Assembly (NCBI RefSeq): GCF_007997015.1
Contig: NZ_VOSM01000004.1
Coordinates: forward strand, 434,001-498,000
Length of the DNA stretch: 64,000 nucleotides
Direction of reading: 5' to 3'
Source: Lujinxingia vulgaris
Lineage (GTDB): Bacteria > Myxococcota_A > Bradymonadia > Bradymonadales > Bradymonadaceae
Each line of letters starts with the position of its first letter. Position 1 is the stretch's first letter. The notes under the pieces were generated by a model. It ran no database searches and was not told the origin of the DNA. It was given only the letters and a program-made list of their open reading frames with translations. A program made the position numbers and the translations under genes. Positions 15,145-23,725 of the stretch are shown piece by piece.

Positions 15145-18072
15145 ATGAGCATTTTTGATAAAATAGGTGCCCGAGTCGGCGACTTCCTCGACGAAGTCTT
15201 ACTTCCCGAAGACGTGCGTCTGCTGCACGAGCGCGCCCGCGAAGCCATGGATCGCGGCGAATATGTGCGCGCGCGCCATCTTCTGGATGAAGCGCTCCGG
15301 CGGCGGCCGGATATCGAGCGCACCCATCATCTTCTGGGCCTCTGTCTGGCGCTGCGCGAAGAGTTCGACGAGGCGGTCACTGCGTTTGAGCGCGCCCTGG
15401 CCATCCGCGAAGAGCCCTCCACCCTCTTTCACCTCGGCCTGACGCTGGAGCGCCTGGGGCGCAGCGCCGAGGCCCAGGCGCATCTGCAGCGCGCCCTGGC
15501 CATCGGCGATGAAGCGCCTTTCGACTTTGACGTTCACCTCGCGCTGGGGCGGATCTACCTGGATCAGGGACGAGCGGATAAGGCGGCGCGCGAACTCCAG
15601 CGCGCGCTGCGTCTCCGCGCGCAGCACACCGAGGCCAGCGTGCTGCTTGCCCGCGCGCTGCTCGCCAGGGGCGACGCCACCCGCGCGGCGGCCATCCTCG
15701 ACGATCTTCCGGCCGAACATCCCTCCGTCGAACACCTCCTGACCCAGGGTGAGATCGCCTCGCGCCAGGGCCACCCCGCCCGCGCCGCCGATGCTTACGA
15801 GCACGTGCTCGATCGCCAGCCCGATCACCTCGACGCGCTGGTGGGCGCAGCGCGCGCGCACGTCGCGATGCACCAGCCCGCGCGCGCCAACCCGCTGCTC
15901 TTGCGAGCTCTCTCGGTCTGCGAGCCCGACTGCGACGACACCATCGCCGCTGACATCCACAGCCTCATCGGCCAGACCTACGCCCAGGTGGGCGAACATC
16001 AGCGGGCGCTGGCGAGCTTTGAGGGCGCGCTGGGGCTTCACCCCGACCACCTCGGCGCGCTGGCCGGCGCCGGCCGCAGCGCGCTGGAACTCGAAGACTT
16101 CGAGCGGGCGCGCGCGCACTTCGAAAAGGCGCTCTCCCGAAGCACCTCGCACCACTCCGGAGAGCCCGACGCCACGACCTCACCACGCCGCGCCGAACTC
16201 CTTTACGGGCTTGGCCGATGCCGACTTCACGCCGGCGACGCGCTGGGCGCCCGCCACCTTCTCGACGAAGCCATCATGCTCGCCCCCGATCAGCGTGCCC
16301 CCTACCTGCACGCGATGGCCGAAGTTGCCCTGGAGCTCGGCGACGCCGCCGAGGCGCTCATCACCCTTAACGCCGCCACCGAGGCGCACCCCACCTCGCG
16401 TCTGCGCGACATGATTTCAGCCACGCGTGCGCGCGCGCTGCGCGCGCTTCAACCTCACTGGCATCCCCCCGAAGATCCCAGAAGCAGCGCGGAGCTCATC
16501 GCCGCCCTCGAAGCCCTTCTAAACCTCTACGGCGCCGACCCACACGCCGGCCCGCTCATCCCCCGTCTTCGCGAACTTCTCGAAGACCTCAACGCCCCCC
16601 TCTCCGTGGCCATCGTCGGTGAGTTCAACGCGGGCAAGTCCACCCTGGTAAACGCGTTGTTGGGGGAGGCAGTCGTCCCGATGGGCGTGCTCCCCACCAC
16701 CGCGCACGCCTGCATCATGGGATATGGCCCGCGCGCCGGCGCCCGCGTCGTCTACGAAGACGGCCGCCAGCTCGACGTCGACTTCGCCGGCGCTCGCCAG
16801 CACATGCGCGAAGAGCCCGAGGCCATCGCGCGCCTCGACTATAGCTACCCCCACCCCCAGCTCCGCTCGATCAACTTCTGGGACACGCCCGGCTTCAACG
16901 CGCTGGACCCGCGCCACGAAGCCCTCGCCGAGCAGGCTCTGGAGCGCGCCGAAGCCATCATCTGGCTCCTCGACGCCAACCAGGCCCTCTCCGATACCGA
17001 GTTCGACCGCCTCGACGCGATCCCCCGCGCCGACGAGCGCCTGCTCATCGTCCTCAACAAGGTCGACCGCCTCGGCGACGCCGAGGAGCGCCAGGAGGCC
17101 ATCGACGCGATCATCGCCCATATTGAAGAGCACGTCGGCCCGACCAGCGCCAACATCTTCGCCATCTCGGCGCTCGAAGCCCTTAACGCACGCCGCCAGG
17201 ATTCCCCCACACCCGAGGCATTTGAGGCGCTGCTCGACACCATCGATCGTCGCCTCATTCAACGATCCACCCAGATCAAAGTCGCCGCGGCGAAAAGCGC
17301 GCTGGACCAGTGGCTATACGATCTTCAGGCCCTTCACGACCAGCTCGACCAGGGCTACGCCGAGCACGTCGCCACCCTCGTGCGCCTCAAAGAACACCTC
17401 GATCGGCAATCGCCAGCGCCGGCGCCCCGGGCCGCCTCGGAGGCCGAGGCCCTCATCGACCAGCTCGACTTCGTGGTCATCGGCGTGGAGCGCGAGATCA
17501 GCGAGGCGCTCCGCCCCCGCGGCCGCCTCTTCACTCGCCAGCGCCTCGACGAGGAAGATCGCGACTTCATCGTCGAGCTCTTTGCCCGCCGCGTCGACGA
17601 CCTCCTCGATCGCGCCATGCAACGCGTCCTCCTGGACATCGAAGCCCTCGAAACCACACTCGCCGCCGAGATCAGCCCGATGCTCGGCGCCCTGAATCTC
17701 AACGAGGCCCGCGCGCTACGCCGGCGCCTCGACGGCTTCTTCGACGCCTCCCGCGCGCTCAAAAGCGCACTGCGTGACCGCGTCTTTGGCCAGTGGCGCG
17801 CCCGTGCCCAGGGCCAACTTCGTGCCGCCAGCGCCGCAGCCTTTGAAGAGCTCCTCGCCCTCCCCGCCGAAGATGTCGCCGGGCGACGCGAAAAGCTGCG
17901 CGCGCTCCTTCCCCGAGTGGACCAGCGCTTCACCGACCCGCTGGCCGCGTGGCTCCGGGAATTTTCCCTTGCTGCAACGCGCTTTTGCGATAGGCTCCAG
18001 CGCGACCTCGAAGCGCTCCGGCTGGAGGCGCATCACCGCTACAACCTGACCCCCTCGGCCTCCTCCCCATGA
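15145..18072 (+). CDS. TPR-dynamin-like GTPase fusion protein
   Basis: The 975-residue protein joins about 430 residues of TPR units (for example ALRRRPDIERTHHLLGLCLA and ALGLHPDHLGALAGAGRSAL) to a dynamin-type GTPase. The GTPase has G1 GEFNAGKST near residues 491-499, a PTTA switch, G3 WDTPG near 579 and G4 NKVD near 637. The remaining 270 residues are predicted helical, like the stalk of bacterial dynamins. No membrane helix is obvious, so membrane contact, if any, would be peripheral. The stop overlaps the start of the next lipoprotein gene (ATGA). The G motifs are clear. The role in membrane remodelling is inferred from family membership. Confidence 0.88.
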   Translation: MSIFDKIGARVGDFLDEVLLPEDVRLLHERAREAMDRGEYVRARHLLDEALRRRPDIERTHHLLGLCLALREEFDEAVTAFERALAIREEPSTLFHLGLTLERLGRSAEAQAHLQRALAIGDEAPFDFDVHLALGRIYLDQGRADKAARELQRALRLRAQHTEASVLLARALLARGDATRAAAILDDLPAEHPSVEHLLTQGEIASRQGHPARAADAYEHVLDRQPDHLDALVGAARAHVAMHQPARANPLLLRALSVCEPDCDDTIAADIHSLIGQTYAQVGEHQRALASFEGALGLHPDHLGALAGAGRSALELEDFERARAHFEKALSRSTSHHSGEPDATTSPRRAELLYGLGRCRLHAGDALGARHLLDEAIMLAPDQRAPYLHAMAEVALELGDAAEALITLNAATEAHPTSRLRDMISATRARALRALQPHWHPPEDPRSSAELIAALEALLNLYGADPHAGPLIPRLRELLEDLNAPLSVAIVGEFNAGKSTLVNALLGEAVVPMGVLPTTAHACIMGYGPRAGARVVYEDGRQLDVDFAGARQHMREEPEAIARLDYSYPHPQLRSINFWDTPGFNALDPRHEALAEQALERAEAIIWLLDANQALSDTEFDRLDAIPRADERLLIVLNKVDRLGDAEERQEAIDAIIAHIEEHVGPTSANIFAISALEALNARRQDSPTPEAFEALLDTIDRRLIQRSTQIKVAAAKSALDQWLYDLQALHDQLDQGYAEHVATLVRLKEHLDRQSPAPAPRAASEAEALIDQLDFVVIGVEREISEALRPRGRLFTRQRLDEEDRDFIVELFARRVDDLLDRAMQRVLLDIEALETTLAAEISPMLGALNLNEARALRRRLDGFFDASRALKSALRDRVFGQWRARAQGQLRAASAAAFEELLALPAEDVAGRREKLRALLPRVDQRFTDPLAAWLREFSLAATRFCDRLQRDLEALRLEAHHRYNLTPSASSP

Positions 18073-18725
18073 TCTTCTCTGCTCTGCTCTCACGCTCGCG
18101 TTTTCTTCTGGTCTTCTGCGCCTTCGCCACGCTGACGGCGTGCGCCGATGAAGCCAATGAAGCGCCGGAGGGCGACTCCGGCCCCGACGTCACCACGGCA
18201 GCAACCGAAGCCGGCGAAGACGACGTAGCCCTGGACTTCGAGAGCGCCGAGCCTGCTCAGGAACATGTCGCGACCTCTACCAAGCGCGGCACCATCGCGG
18301 CGATGCCCCCTCTCTCGCTGGGCACCTTCCTCTCGCGCGCCGACGCGCAGGAATTCATCCCCAATACGCCCCTGGATGAGGCGCCTTTTCCGGGCCAGCG
18401 CGTCAGTTCCACCTACAACGCGGTGCGCTACACCCCGAGCGAAGGCGGCGCCTTTGGCCTCGCACTTCAGGCCTGGTCCACCGAGACCCCTGAGGCCGCC
18501 GAAGAGCGCGTCGCCTCACTGCGTGAGCAGTTCCTCAATGTGGCCGACGCCCCGCAGAGCGCGCTCCCCGAAGGCGCCTTCACCTCGGAGCGCGCCGGAA
18601 TTCGCACGCTGGTCTTCCGCTCCACCGAGCGCGCGTATGCCTTCGCGTTGAGCTGCGGGCTGGACCATTGCCGCAACTGGCGGCCCCTGATTGCGCTTGG
18701 CGAGTCGATCGCGGCGAAGCAATAG
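18069..18725 (+). CDS. Lipoprotein of unknown function
   Basis: The signal peptide ends in a lipobox (TLTAC). An acidic Ala/Asp/Glu-rich stretch follows, then a compact domain of about 140 residues with two C-terminal cysteines (SCGLDHCRNW). It is translationally coupled to the TPR-GTPase upstream. The family is not recognised. Confidence 0.7.
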   Translation: MIFSALLSRSRFLLVFCAFATLTACADEANEAPEGDSGPDVTTAATEAGEDDVALDFESAEPAQEHVATSTKRGTIAAMPPLSLGTFLSRADAQEFIPNTPLDEAPFPGQRVSSTYNAVRYTPSEGGAFGLALQAWSTETPEAAEERVASLREQFLNVADAPQSALPEGAFTSERAGIRTLVFRSTERAYAFALSCGLDHCRNWRPLIALGESIAAKQ

Positions 18726-18766
18726 CCCAATAAAACCAGCAACTTAGACAACGTCCGGCCCGCACA

Positions 18767-19711
18767 TCACGAGCGATGCGCGTCGAGGTGCGCGAGCAAA
18801 AGCGCATTGACCTCGTCGGCTGCGTCGCGCTGTACCCAGTGGCTTGCGCCCTCAATGCGATGCACATTCGCAGCGGCACAACGCGCCACCGAAGGCGCGA
18901 TCAGGCTGGTGTGAAGCGCGCTATCCGCCGTACCCCAGATCACGCGCATCGGAAGTTCGATAAGCGGCGCCTCCGGCTCGCGAAGGCTGTAGCGCGCCGC
19001 CCGATACCACGAGAGCATCCCGCGCAGGGCTTGCGGCTGCGCCCAGGCTTCCATGTAACGCGCGATCTCCTCGCGTCGAAACGCCCCCTTCGTTGCCTCA
19101 CCCACCATCGCGCCCCGAAGCGCCCCGAAGTCTCGCGCCGAGAGCATCTTCTCGGCCAGCCCGGGCACCTGAAAGAGCATCACATACCAGCTCCGCCAGA
19201 ACTGGTTGGGGTTGGACCAGAGCGCCTTCGCCAGCACCTTCACCGGTGGGCAGTTGAGCACCGCCGCCGACGTGAAACGATCAGGTCTATGCGCCGCAAG
19301 CCACCAGGTCAGCGCCCCACCCCAGTCATGGCCTACGACCTGCGCCCGCTCGATCTTCAGCGCATCCATGATGCCCAGCACATCCTCGCCCAGCGCCGCC
19401 AGACGGTAGTCATCCACGCGCTCGGGCTTGTCACTGCGATCATAACCGCGCTGATTGGGCACAATCACCCGGTAGCCGGCTTCGACCAGCGCCTCGATCT
19501 GCCGCGCCCATCCCATCCAGGAGTCCGGAAACCCGTGCAGCAAAAAGACCACCGGCCCGTCCTCAGGCCCGGCGACCGCCACGTGCAGCTGCACCTCGGG
19601 GCCGGTGTATGCAAAAAACTTCACCGCCTCCCCCAACCCCACCGCCTCGGCCTGCTGGCGGTAATAGTCGCGGTTGGCGTGCAGAATCAGCTCATCGAAG
19701 ATCGCTCGCAT
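18767..19711 (-). CDS. Alpha/beta hydrolase, epoxide-hydrolase type
   Basis: The protein has the oxyanion motif HGFPDS (from residue 59), RGYDRS, and the nucleophile elbow GHDWGG with Asp129. That pattern is characteristic of epoxide hydrolases and haloalkane dehalogenases rather than of serine esterases. GTADSAL supplies the likely acid and His291 (SHWVQ) the base. Its 314 residues are typical. It is probably cytoplasmic. The substrate is unknown. Confidence 0.85.
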   Translation of the reverse strand: MRAIFDELILHANRDYYRQQAEAVGLGEAVKFFAYTGPEVQLHVAVAGPEDGPVVFLLHGFPDSWMGWARQIEALVEAGYRVIVPNQRGYDRSDKPERVDDYRLAALGEDVLGIMDALKIERAQVVGHDWGGALTWWLAAHRPDRFTSAAVLNCPPVKVLAKALWSNPNQFWRSWYVMLFQVPGLAEKMLSARDFGALRGAMVGEATKGAFRREEIARYMEAWAQPQALRGMLSWYRAARYSLREPEAPLIELPMRVIWGTADSALHTSLIAPSVARCAAANVHRIEGASHWVQRDAADEVNALLLAHLDAHRS

Positions 19712-19779
19712 CGCGTTGCTCCCGGGCTCAACACATCATCATTCCATCAACGCGCCCCACTCTATCGCGTGCTCGCCAG

Positions 19780-19813
19780 AAAAAAAGAGCCGCCCGCGCT
19801 TCGCGCGGGCGGC
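19780..19813 (-). terminator. Terminator of the HMG-CoA reductase gene
   Basis: An 11-bp perfect GC stem (GCCGCCCGCGC and its complement) with a 3-base loop is followed on the minus strand by TCTTTTTT. It lies 33 bp after the stop at 19846. Confidence 0.9.
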
Positions 19814-19845
19814 TTCTTGTCAGCGATTCTCCTCAGCGGGCGCTA

Positions 19846-21210
19846 TCAGCCCGCAGCCTCAAGCTCCCCGGAGGCCCGCATCGCCAGCAGAATCTCGCGA
19901 GCGCGATGCACCTTGATCTCACCGTCTTCGATCAGGCGCTCCACCACACGGTCCAGCTCCTCGGGTTTGGCACCGGCGGTCGCCGCCACGCTGCGCGCAT
20001 GCAGCGACATATGCCCCCGCTGAATCCCCTCGGTCGCCAGCGCCTTGAGCGCCCCCATATTCTGCGCCAGCCCCACCGCGCCCATCACTTCCGCAAGCTC
20101 CGCGGCCGACTCGATGCGCAGGATCTTATGCGCCAACTGCACGGTCGGGTGCAGACGAATCGGACCACCGACGGTGCCGACCTGAATGGGAATCTCCAGG
20201 ATCCCCACCAGGGTCTCCCCCTCAATGCGCCAGATGGCCATCGGGCGGTAGCGCCCGTCGCGCGCGCAGTAGGCATGCGCGCCGGCCTCCAGCGCGCGCC
20301 AGTCGTTACCGGTCGCGATGCACACCGCGCCGATGCCGTTCATGATGCCTTTGTTATGCGTCGCCGCCCGGTAGGGATCGACCTCGGCAAACTCACTGGC
20401 CAGCACGATGCCCTCGGCGACCTCTTTGCCGCTGAACGACTTCCACGCCAGGTCTCTAAAAGGAATGCGACAGGTCGCGCGCACTTTGCGCCGATCCGCC
20501 AGGTTGCTCAGGATACGCAAAAAGACGCGCCCGCCGGTGAGCTCTTCGATGCGCGGGGCCATGCCCTCGGCCACCGAGTTGATTGCGTTGGCACCCATCG
20601 CGTCGCAGCAGTCGATGAAGAGATGCACCACCAGCATCCGCTGGTAGTTGCCCTCATCGATCAACCGAACCTCCAGCCCGGTGACCCCACCGCCGCGCTC
20701 GACCATATTGGGTTGCAGGGCGTTGGCCGAGGCGATGAGCTCGTCGCGCTGCGCCTCAATGGCCTCGCGTGCCTTATCCCAATCCTCACAGCCGACCACC
20801 TGCACCTGGCCGATCATCACGTTGCCCTCGGCGCGCGCTTCAAACCCGCCGCTGCCCCGCGCGATCTTGGCCACGTGGCTCACCGCTGCGATGATGCTCG
20901 GCTCTTCCACCGCCATCGGCACCAGGTAGTCACGACCGTTGACCTTAAAATTCAGCCCCAGCCCCAGCGGCAGCTCCAGCACCCCGATGGCGTTCTCCAC
21001 CATCTGATTGGCCATCTGCGCGTCGAGGCCACCGCCATGACTGCGCAGGAGCGCGGCGTCCTGCGCGTCGATCACCCCGCGCTCCACCAGCAGATCCACC
21101 CGCTCACGGGTGCTCATCCGGTAAAATCCCCCGATACGGCTGCTCGGCCGGTCCTTATCTTCGTGATTACTCACTCGATCTTCACGTTGCGCTTTGCGAG
21201 TCTCCAACAT
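19846..21210 (-). CDS. mvaA: Class II hydroxymethylglutaryl-CoA reductase
   Basis: The enzyme interconverts HMG-CoA and mevalonate, the committed step of mevalonate-type isoprenoid synthesis. Class II features are ENAIGVLELPLG (residues 72-83, with the catalytic Glu), DAMGAN (203-208), a GTVGGP segment, and the C-terminal GHMSLHAR with the catalytic His. The 454 residues match the class (about 430). The start at 21210 has GGGAG upstream. The first 31 residues are a charged extension before the conserved MSTRERVDLL, which could itself be a start at 21117. A terminator follows the gene. A Rieske-type gene lies directly upstream on the same strand. Confidence 0.94.
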   Translation of the reverse strand: MLETRKAQREDRVSNHEDKDRPSSRIGGFYRMSTRERVDLLVERGVIDAQDAALLRSHGGGLDAQMANQMVENAIGVLELPLGLGLNFKVNGRDYLVPMAVEEPSIIAAVSHVAKIARGSGGFEARAEGNVMIGQVQVVGCEDWDKAREAIEAQRDELIASANALQPNMVERGGGVTGLEVRLIDEGNYQRMLVVHLFIDCCDAMGANAINSVAEGMAPRIEELTGGRVFLRILSNLADRRKVRATCRIPFRDLAWKSFSGKEVAEGIVLASEFAEVDPYRAATHNKGIMNGIGAVCIATGNDWRALEAGAHAYCARDGRYRPMAIWRIEGETLVGILEIPIQVGTVGGPIRLHPTVQLAHKILRIESAAELAEVMGAVGLAQNMGALKALATEGIQRGHMSLHARSVAATAGAKPEELDRVVERLIEDGEIKVHRAREILLAMRASGELEAAG

Positions 21211-21382
21211 CGCTCGCTCCCATAAAAAAGTCATCTGAGGGTCATCCACAGCACCCTGCGGATCGCTGACCGATGAACCTTCGACGCCACCCCCGTCCAG
21301 GGCAAACCAGAATCGACGAATGGTTGCCATCGCCGTTAATCGGTCGCGTCGCTCATTAAATGGTCGCTCACCTGGCGCACCT

Positions 21383-21709
21383 TTAAGGGCGCACCCACAC
21401 TCGCTCCTCTTCCACCACCACTTCATAGACATGCACAGGCGCCGAGCGGTGATCGCAGCGCCCCGTCTCCAGATCAAACGCGTACTGATGGTGAGGGCAG
21501 ATGATCTTCCCATCGAAGATCACCCCGTAGGCCATCGAGCGCGACTTATGCGGGCAGATCTCATCGACCGCCCTCACCCGCTCGCCATCCATGCACAGCA
21601 GCACCGCGCGGTCGCCAACCTTAAAACGCGACGGCAGCACCTTGCCCACCTCATCCAGGCCGCAGACCTCTTCAAAGCCCTGCGCCAGAAGTTCTTCTCG
21701 TGTCGCCAT
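21383..21709 (-). CDS. Small Rieske [2Fe-2S] protein
   Basis: The 108-residue protein is a single Rieske domain. Its cluster ligands are CPH (Cys52, His54) and CPHH (Cys71, His74). Free-standing Rieske proteins of this size act as ferredoxins for oxygenases or as NirD-type subunits. It is encoded 172 bp upstream of HMG-CoA reductase in the same direction. A functional link to that enzyme is not established. Confidence 0.88.
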   Translation of the reverse strand: MATREELLAQGFEEVCGLDEVGKVLPSRFKVGDRAVLLCMDGERVRAVDEICPHKSRSMAYGVIFDGKIICPHHQYAFDLETGRCDHRSAPVHVYEVVVEEERVWVRP

Positions 21710-21857
21710 AGTTGCTCCAGGAGCGTCTCGCGAGGCCTTCTGGCCTCGCTGTGTTCACGAACCCTTGAACACCGGCGCCCATTCCTCTCTACCGCCCCGG
21801 AGCGCCCGGTTCAACCCCACATCCCCCCTACGTGCCGGCAACCTCCCGCCGACGCGT

Positions 21858-23555
21858 TTAGTACAATTTGGTCACGTCGATGCCGCGGTAATAATGGGTC
21901 AGAATCTCGCGATGCGTCTTGCCCTGCGACGCCATCCCAATAGCCCCGGTCTGGCACATGCCCACGCCGTGGCCAAACCCGCCACCGCGGAAGCTGAAGG
22001 TACGCACAAACCCGTCGCGCCCTTTCTCCATCTCCATCACAAAGAGCCCGCTGCGAAGCCCGCCGAAGAGCCGGCGCACGTTGAGCTCGCGCTCCACCAC
22101 CGCCTCCCCGCGCTCCCCCTGCAGGCGCAGGCGAATCACGCGTCCGCTCACCCCGCGGCTGATCACCTCGGCGTGCCGAATCCGGCCGATATCCTCCCCC
22201 CGCTCCGCAAGCCAACTCTGCGCCTGGGAGGCCTCCACCTCACGCGTCCAACGGTAGAGGCGAGCGCTGCTGACCGGTGCGGTTTTGCTATAGGCGGGAA
22301 AATCGCTGGCCAGGAAGGCTTCGATATTCTCCTCAGTGATCCCGTCCTTAAACGCCTCCGGCACATCGCCCGCCGGCGCATCCGGGCGCCCCCGAAGGTG
22401 CGGCCAGGGCTCGGCATCCCAGACTGTCTCATTATTCTCGGTGAAGCCTGCGGCGTTGGAGCTGTACACCGCATCGACGATGCGATTTCCCGCCAGCATC
22501 ACCTCGCCATGCGTGGCGTCGACGGCCTCATTGGTGCGCGGATCCTCGTTATCAATGCCCCCGTACACCTGGTCGTACACATCGGCGCGCAGCATGTAGG
22601 GGTCTGCGAGATTGCGAACGCCGATCGCGGCGAAGATATTATTTCGCGCCGCGATCGCCTGCGCCCTCAAAGCCCCCTGGGGCGCCGACGCATAAATCTC
22701 CGAGGGCACCGTACCCTTGAGCACCCGCTCCGCCCCCAGGTTGTTGATCACCGCGACCTTGCCGTTCTTATCCGACGCAAAGATCAGCTCCCCGGTATAA
22801 CGTCGGGTCTCCGCCCCGGCGTTATACGACTTCTTAATCCCCGGCACCGTGTAGCGAATCGACTCCTCGCGCCCCCGCCGCGCGCTCACCCAGAGCACAT
22901 CATCATGGCGGATGCTCACATCGAGCCCCCGCGCACTCAACGTTAACGTGCCCCCCGGAAACTCGAGGCGCTCACTGTGTACGCTGCCGTTGATGCCGAA
23001 CTGCGCCTCCAGCCGACGCCGCAACGACTGCGCCTCCTCAAAGGTGTTCGCCCCGCCCACACACACCAGGATCACCCGCGAATCAAACACTTTCCCGCGC
23101 ACCGCAAAAAGCCCACCCACCTCAAAGGTACGCGGCATCATCCCGCGGCCCTCCCACTGCCCCAGAACGCCATCGACCCGCTCGCGCTGGTCCACGGCCA
23201 CCCGGTCCACCACCACCCAGTGCTTGTAGCGCCCCGCCCTCCCGTTGCTCATCGTCACGGTGTACGTCGTATCCCCCGGAAGATCGATCTCCGGCCCCCC
23301 CGGCCCCTGCGGCATCACGCGTATCGGCTCACTCGGGGTGAACTCAACCTGCTCCTCCCCCTCCAAGATCCCCAGCCGAATCAGCGGGTCGCCGTTTCGC
23401 GTAAAGTTGAGCTGCGGCGCGTACAACATCGCTACACGATCCGCCGTCGAGAGCTCGCGCCCCTGCGCGCTGGCGTGATGCTGCGCTCCGATCACCAACA
23501 GGAGCGCCACCATCGCGCCCCACCCGAACTTCCCAAACACCTGACTGCTCTGCAT
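21858..23555 (-). CDS. SpoIID/LytB-domain secreted protein
   Basis: The 565-residue protein has a signal peptide (ending HHASAQ). A Sec-exported N-terminal region follows, and the C-terminal half has the SpoIID/LytB features: QAIAARNNIFAAIG, an Asn/Ala-rich central part, and the closing GHGVGMCQTGAIGMA followed by EILTHYYRGI. SpoIID proteins cleave denuded glycan strands of peptidoglycan and LytB enhances amidases. In Gram-negative bacteria of this type it may remodel the cell wall. No other catalytic domain is seen. Confidence 0.85.
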   Translation of the reverse strand: MQSSQVFGKFGWGAMVALLLVIGAQHHASAQGRELSTADRVAMLYAPQLNFTRNGDPLIRLGILEGEEQVEFTPSEPIRVMPQGPGGPEIDLPGDTTYTVTMSNGRAGRYKHWVVVDRVAVDQRERVDGVLGQWEGRGMMPRTFEVGGLFAVRGKVFDSRVILVCVGGANTFEEAQSLRRRLEAQFGINGSVHSERLEFPGGTLTLSARGLDVSIRHDDVLWVSARRGREESIRYTVPGIKKSYNAGAETRRYTGELIFASDKNGKVAVINNLGAERVLKGTVPSEIYASAPQGALRAQAIAARNNIFAAIGVRNLADPYMLRADVYDQVYGGIDNEDPRTNEAVDATHGEVMLAGNRIVDAVYSSNAAGFTENNETVWDAEPWPHLRGRPDAPAGDVPEAFKDGITEENIEAFLASDFPAYSKTAPVSSARLYRWTREVEASQAQSWLAERGEDIGRIRHAEVISRGVSGRVIRLRLQGERGEAVVERELNVRRLFGGLRSGLFVMEMEKGRDGFVRTFSFRGGGFGHGVGMCQTGAIGMASQGKTHREILTHYYRGIDVTKLY

Positions 23556-23725
23556 CGCCTACCTGTGACGTCGTCTGCCGAATCCCTGGCCTCTTCCCCC
23601 ACCATAGCGCGACCTGCCCCCGGATGCACCAACGCCGGCGCCCTTTTGAGACGCCGGCGTCAACACGCACCTTGCCCGATCGTTGTGTTCCGCTCAGGCC
23701 GAGGCCACGCGTTTTAGGCTATCGA

